Positions 14,027 through 15,884 of a stretch of 15,884 nt of DNA are shown here, piece after piece (positions within the stretch are counted from its first letter, which is position 1; each line of letters begins with the position of its first letter). The notes beneath the pieces are model-generated. The model did no database searches, had not been told where the DNA came from, and saw only the letters and a list, made by a program, of their open reading frames with translations. Source of the DNA: Methanothrix sp. (GTDB taxonomy: Archaea > Halobacteriota > Methanosarcinia > Methanotrichales > Methanotrichaceae); assembly GCA_012798025.1 (NCBI GenBank), contig JAAZNX010000101.1, positions 1 to 15,884 of the forward strand. Reading direction: 5' to 3'. A program made the position numbers and the translations under genes.

Positions 14027-14122
14027 TTCCGCACAAGGGCAGGATGCCCTGGGCGCATGGACCGGTAGGTTCGAACGCGCGCAGCGCGTGAGTCGGTCTC
14101 TGGTTTGAGACCTTTGCGGAGG
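14027..14122 (+). promoter_or_regulatory. Structured leader RNA of the rpl18e operon, sequestering the ribosome binding site
   Basis: The predicted 5' leader of about 103 bases can fold into a branched structure. TTCCGCA (14027-14033) pairs with TGCGGAG (14115-14121), six Watson-Crick pairs plus a G-U, covering most of the GGAGG ribosome binding site (14118-14122). Inside are AGGGCA/TGCCCT (14036-14050), ACGCGC/GCGCGT (14075-14089), and two mutually exclusive stems: GACCG (14060-14064) with CGGTC (14094-14098), or GGTCTC (14095-14100) with GAGACC (14107-14112). This suggests a translational control element, possibly bound by a product of the operon. The function is inferred from structure only. 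Confidence 0.55.
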
Positions 14123-14128
14123 ATTAAA

Positions 14129-14491
14129 ATGAGAAGTTCAGAAAAGACAAATCCAAGGATAGTCCGTCTTATCAGCACTCTGAAGGCGGCCTCTCGCGAA
14201 AGCGGCTCTCCTCTCTGGCGCGACATCGCCCATAGGCTGGAGAAGCCCAGGCGCAATTATGCCGCCATTAACCTCAGCAAGATCAACAGACATACCCAAT
14301 CCAACGACACAGTGATTGTAGCTGGGAAGGTGTTGGCATCAGGAGATCTCGAGCATGGCGTTACCGTTGCCGCGCTCAGTTTTAGTTCTGCTGCCATGGC
14401 CAAGATCCAGGGAGCAGGTGGGAAGTGCCTGGCCATAGAAAAGCTGGTGCAAGAGCACCCCAAGGGATCAGGCATAAGGATTTTGAGGTGA
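14129..14491 (+). CDS. rpl18e: Ribosomal protein L18e (eL18)
   Basis: This is archaeal large-subunit protein L18e (120 residues, normal length), the relative of eukaryotic eL18 with an L15-like fold. Typical features are the start MRSSEKTNPRIVRLI, the LWRDIAHRLEKPRRNYAAIN region (about 30-49), VIVAGKVLASGDL near 63-75, and the C-terminal GSGIRILR. A longer frame begins with TTG at 14105, but that lies inside the leader hairpin. The ATG at 14129 follows GGAGGAT by six bases and is clearly the start. It heads the operon, with rpl13 starting five bases after its stop. Translation may be controlled through the folded leader. Confidence 0.97.
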   Translation: MRSSEKTNPRIVRLISTLKAASRESGSPLWRDIAHRLEKPRRNYAAINLSKINRHTQSNDTVIVAGKVLASGDLEHGVTVAALSFSSAAMAKIQGAGGKCLAIEKLVQEHPKGSGIRILR

Positions 14492-14495
14492 GGCG

Positions 14496-14915
14496 ATGAT
14501 AGTAGTTGATGCAACTGGGTTGGTTATGGGGCGTCTGGCGAGTGTAACTGCCAAGAGCCTATTGGCAGGCGAGGAGGTCAAGATCGTCAACGCTGAAAAG
14601 GCCATTGTAACCGGCAGGAGAGAGTTCGTCTTCAGCGATTATGGGAGGATGCGTGAGCGCGGCCACAAGGAGAGAGGGCCTTACTTCCCCCGTCGGCCAG
14701 ATATGATACTCAAGAGAACTGTGCGCGGGATGCTCCCATACAAGATGAGAAGAGGAAGAGATGCATTCTCCAGACTGCGCATTTATGTAGGCATTCCAAG
14801 AGAGCTGAAGGGAATGCAGTTCGAGCAGCCTGAAGGGGCGAAGATGAGAACTGCCAGCAATAACAAGTATATCGAGCTTGGGACCTTGAGCAAGAGGCTC
14901 GGAGCAAACTTCTGA
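14496..14915 (+). CDS. rpl13: Ribosomal protein L13 (uL13)
   Basis: Large-subunit protein uL13, 139 residues, in the archaeal form. The start MIVVDATGLVMGRLAS is diagnostic, followed by VNAEKAIVTGRRE (about 31-43), the basic KERGPYFPRRPDMILKRTVR region (about 58-77), and GMLPYKMRRGRDAFSRLRIY (78-97). It binds 23S rRNA. Its ATG is four bases after the rpl18e stop and the ribosome binding site, GAGGTGAGG, spans that stop codon, so the genes are translationally linked. rps9 follows within ten bases. In bacteria L13 represses its own rplM-rpsI operon, which makes it a reasonable candidate for binding this operon's leader. Confidence 0.97.
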   Translation: MIVVDATGLVMGRLASVTAKSLLAGEEVKIVNAEKAIVTGRREFVFSDYGRMRERGHKERGPYFPRRPDMILKRTVRGMLPYKMRRGRDAFSRLRIYVGIPRELKGMQFEQPEGAKMRTASNNKYIELGTLSKRLGANF

Positions 14916-14924
14916 GGGTTCGAA

Positions 14925-15323
14925 ATGAAGATAATCAATACATCTGGTAAGAAAAAGACGGCAACTGCAAGGGCCACTCTGAAGGATGGAACGGGCATTG
15001 TTAGGATCAACAAAGTGCCCCTGGAGATCTACGAGCCAAGGCTTGCCAGGCTCAAGATCCAGGAACCAGTTCAGATAGCCGGCGATAGGATCAAATCGAT
15101 GAACATCGATGTCGTCGTTAGTGGTGGTGGAACAATGGGCCAGACAGATGCTGCTCGAACAGCCATCGCCAAGGGCATTGTGGAGTGGACCGGGGATACT
15201 GCTCTAAAGGAGGCGTTTTCCGAATATGACCGAAACCTCCTCGTCAGCGATCATCGGCAAAAGGAGAAGAAAAAGTTCGGCGGACTTGGTGCCAGATCTA
15301 AGTACCAAAAGTCCTACAGGTGA
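14925..15323 (+). CDS. rps9: Ribosomal protein S9 (uS9)
   Basis: Small-subunit protein uS9, 132 residues. Family marks are [17 protein letters not shown] near the N-terminus, [20 protein letters not shown] (about 65-84), and the basic C-terminal tail ending in [17 protein letters not shown], which reaches the decoding centre; the terminal arginine contacts tRNA in the P site. The ATG at 14925 has a GAGGG that overlaps the rpl13 stop. The rpoN start follows six bases after its stop. It is part of the conserved L13-S9 pair found in all domains of life. Confidence 0.97.
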   Translation: MKIINTSGKKKTATARATLKDGTGIVRINKVPLEIYEPRLARLKIQEPVQIAGDRIKSMNIDVVVSGGGTMGQTDAARTAIAKGIVEWTGDTALKEAFSEYDRNLLVSDHRQKEKKKFGGLGARSKYQKSYR

Positions 15324-15329
15324 AACTAC

Positions 15330-15515
15330 TTGATTCCTGTCAGGTGCTTTTCCTGTGGCAAAGTGATCTCCCATGTTTGGGAGGAATACCGGGAGCGCAT
15401 TAAGACTGAGCCTCCCGGCAAAGTCTTGGACGACTTGGGGATAGACAAATACTGCTGCAGGCGCATGCTTCTCTCCCATGTGGAGATAGTGGATACGCTC
15501 AGGCGGTACCAGTAG
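15330..15515 (+). CDS. rpoN: DNA-directed RNA polymerase subunit N (Rpb10 homologue), TTG start
   Basis: RpoN is the small zinc-binding subunit of archaeal RNA polymerase, equal to eukaryotic Rpb10, and helps assemble the D/L/N/P platform. The 61 residues start MIPVRCFSCGKVISH. Zinc ligands are Cys6 and Cys9 in RCFSCG, and the Cys pair in DKYCCRRMLL near residues 42-43. The protein begins with TTG at 15330, preceded by AGGTGA that includes the rps9 stop. No ATG or GTG in this frame fits the family N-terminus, so the start is firm. A proline tRNA gene begins three bases after the stop. Confidence 0.96.
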   Translation: MIPVRCFSCGKVISHVWEEYRERIKTEPPGKVLDDLGIDKYCCRRMLLSHVEIVDTLRRYQ

Positions 15516-15518
15516 AAG

Positions 15519-15593
15519 GGGGTTGTAGGGTAGCCTGGTCCATCCTACAGCGTTCGGGACGCTGTGACCTGAGTTCGAATCTCAGCAACCCCA
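15519..15593 (+). tRNA. tRNA-Pro (CGG anticodon)
   Basis: A complete cloverleaf can be drawn. Acceptor stem GGGGTTG (15519-15525) pairs with CAACCCC (15586-15592), with discriminator A. The anticodon stem CAGCG/CGCTG closes the loop TTCGGGA, whose anticodon CGG reads the proline codon CCG. The T arm is CTGAG-TTCGAAT-CTCAG, and the D arm contains the GG of CCTGGTCC. The terminal CCA is not encoded and there is no intron. It is embedded in the operon between rpoN (three bases before) and rpoK (27 bases after), so RNase P and 3' tRNA processing should cut the mRNA here. Confidence 0.95.
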
Positions 15594-15620
15594 TCATACT
15601 CTTCCTTTTGAGGTGGCTAT

Positions 15621-15800
15621 TTGAAGGGTGAGAAATATACCAGATATGAACGTGCGCGCATAGTAGGAGCACGAGCTTTGCAGATTTTCATGGGCGCTCC
15701 AGTATTAATTAATACCAAAAATACTGACCCTCTCGAAATAGCGCTTGAAGAGATGAAACTGGGCGTAATTCCCATAACCGTAAAACGCGGTTCGTTATAG
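15621..15800 (+). CDS. rpoK: DNA-directed RNA polymerase subunit K (Rpb6 homologue), 59 aa, TTG start
   Basis: RpoK corresponds to eukaryotic Rpb6 and bacterial omega and holds the largest polymerase subunit in place. The 59 residues match the family core: [18 protein letters not shown] (about 5-22), GAPVLI (25-30), then [19 protein letters not shown] (36-54) and a C-terminal KRGSL. The protein starts with TTG at 15621, six bases after GAGGTG. The gene lies between the proline tRNA and rpsB, which is its expected place in archaeal genomes. Its length, just below 60 residues, makes it easy to miss in length-filtered gene calling. Confidence 0.95.
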   Translation: MKGEKYTRYERARIVGARALQIFMGAPVLINTKNTDPLEIALEEMKLGVIPITVKRGSL

Positions 15801-15813
15801 GTAGGTGAATTAG

Positions 15814-15884
15814 TTGGAAGAAGATGAGGTGATAACGGTAGCGGGAGAATACGAGACTCTCATACCCATCGACGAGTACCTCGC
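15814..15884 (+). CDS. rpsB: Ribosomal protein S2 (uS2), 5' fragment cut by window end
   Basis: The last 71 bases open a frame with 23 full codons, starting MEEDEVITVAGEYETL and reaching LIPIDEYLA. In archaeal S2 the motif L(I/V)P(I/L)DEYLA lies directly before the conserved AGVHIGTQ, so the identity is likely, supported by position after rpoK. The TTG start at 15814 is preceded by GGTGAA and lies 13 bases after the rpoK stop. A GTG at 15829 is also in frame but has a poorer context. The rest of the gene is beyond the window. Confidence 0.78.
   Translation, partial: MEEDEVITVAGEYETLIPIDEYL

Noticed and set aside
14060..14112. Possible functional tRNA gene before rpl18e, suggested by GGTTCGAAC
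   Set aside because: The TTCGA is not in a T arm, there is no anticodon arm, and the 3' strand of the closing stem is the ribosome binding site of rpl18e.

Overview
The window reads as a chromosomal segment of a methanogenic archaeon, most likely of the Methanosarcinales/Methanothrix (Methanosaeta) type. The evidence is an archaeal geranylgeranyl reductase with its own ferredoxin, the archaeal ribosomal/RNA polymerase cluster L18e-L13-S9-RpoN-tRNA-Pro-RpoK-S2, archaeal-type triosephosphate isomerase and HisF, a methanogen DUF1699 protein, a CxxC-x17-CxxC zinc-ribbon protein, TATA-box promoters about 25 bases before short or absent leaders, and frequent TTG starts. The genus is an inference.

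Layout. 1-410: a small membrane protein of unknown function, possibly cut at the left edge. 426-3536 (minus strand): a glutamate-synthase-like FMN protein, a strong hairpin terminator, an orphan FecCD-type metal-chelate permease behind an unusual set of inverted repeats, and a 56-residue zinc-ribbon gene. 3537-3771: a divergent promoter region with two palindromes and a GGAA-N6-TTCC site. 3772-5180: hisH-hisF, overlapping. 5233-5622 (minus): a winged-helix regulator. 5623-5946: an AT-rich gap. 5947-6495: an unrecognised gene. 6517-9342 (minus): a compact cluster read as thioredoxin-like protein, tpiA, acylphosphatase, ferredoxin and geranylgeranyl reductase; several junctions overlap by 4 bases. 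9430-9837 (minus): a DUF1699 gene. 9838-10158: an AT-rich gap. 10159-12510 (minus): thrC followed by a MetE-like methyltransferase. 12596-13858 (minus): a TctA-like membrane protein. 13859-14128: divergent promoters and a folded leader RNA. 14129-15884: the ribosomal/RNA polymerase operon, cut at the right edge inside rpsB.

How genes work together. HisH and HisF form one enzyme, imidazole glycerol phosphate synthase. The ferredoxin very probably supplies electrons to geranylgeranyl reductase for saturation of archaeal membrane lipids. Triosephosphate isomerase controls the pool of glycerone phosphate, from which the glycerol backbone of those lipids is made. ThrC and the MetE-like enzyme make threonine and, probably, methionine. 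The last operon couples ribosome and RNA polymerase production.

Most interesting signals: (1) the approximately 103-nt leader of the rpl18e operon, which can fold into a multi-branched structure whose closing stem covers the Shine-Dalgarno sequence and which contains two mutually exclusive stems; (2) the interleaved inverted repeats before the FecCD permease; (3) an HxH in place of the usual HxC zinc-ligand pair in the MetE-like enzyme; (4) an NrpR-like operator between the glutamate-synthase-like gene and hisH; (5) a predicted 5'-terminal GNRA-capped hairpin on the zinc-ribbon mRNA. Three small genes (zinc ribbon, ferredoxin, RpoK) are short enough to be missed by length-filtered gene calling.
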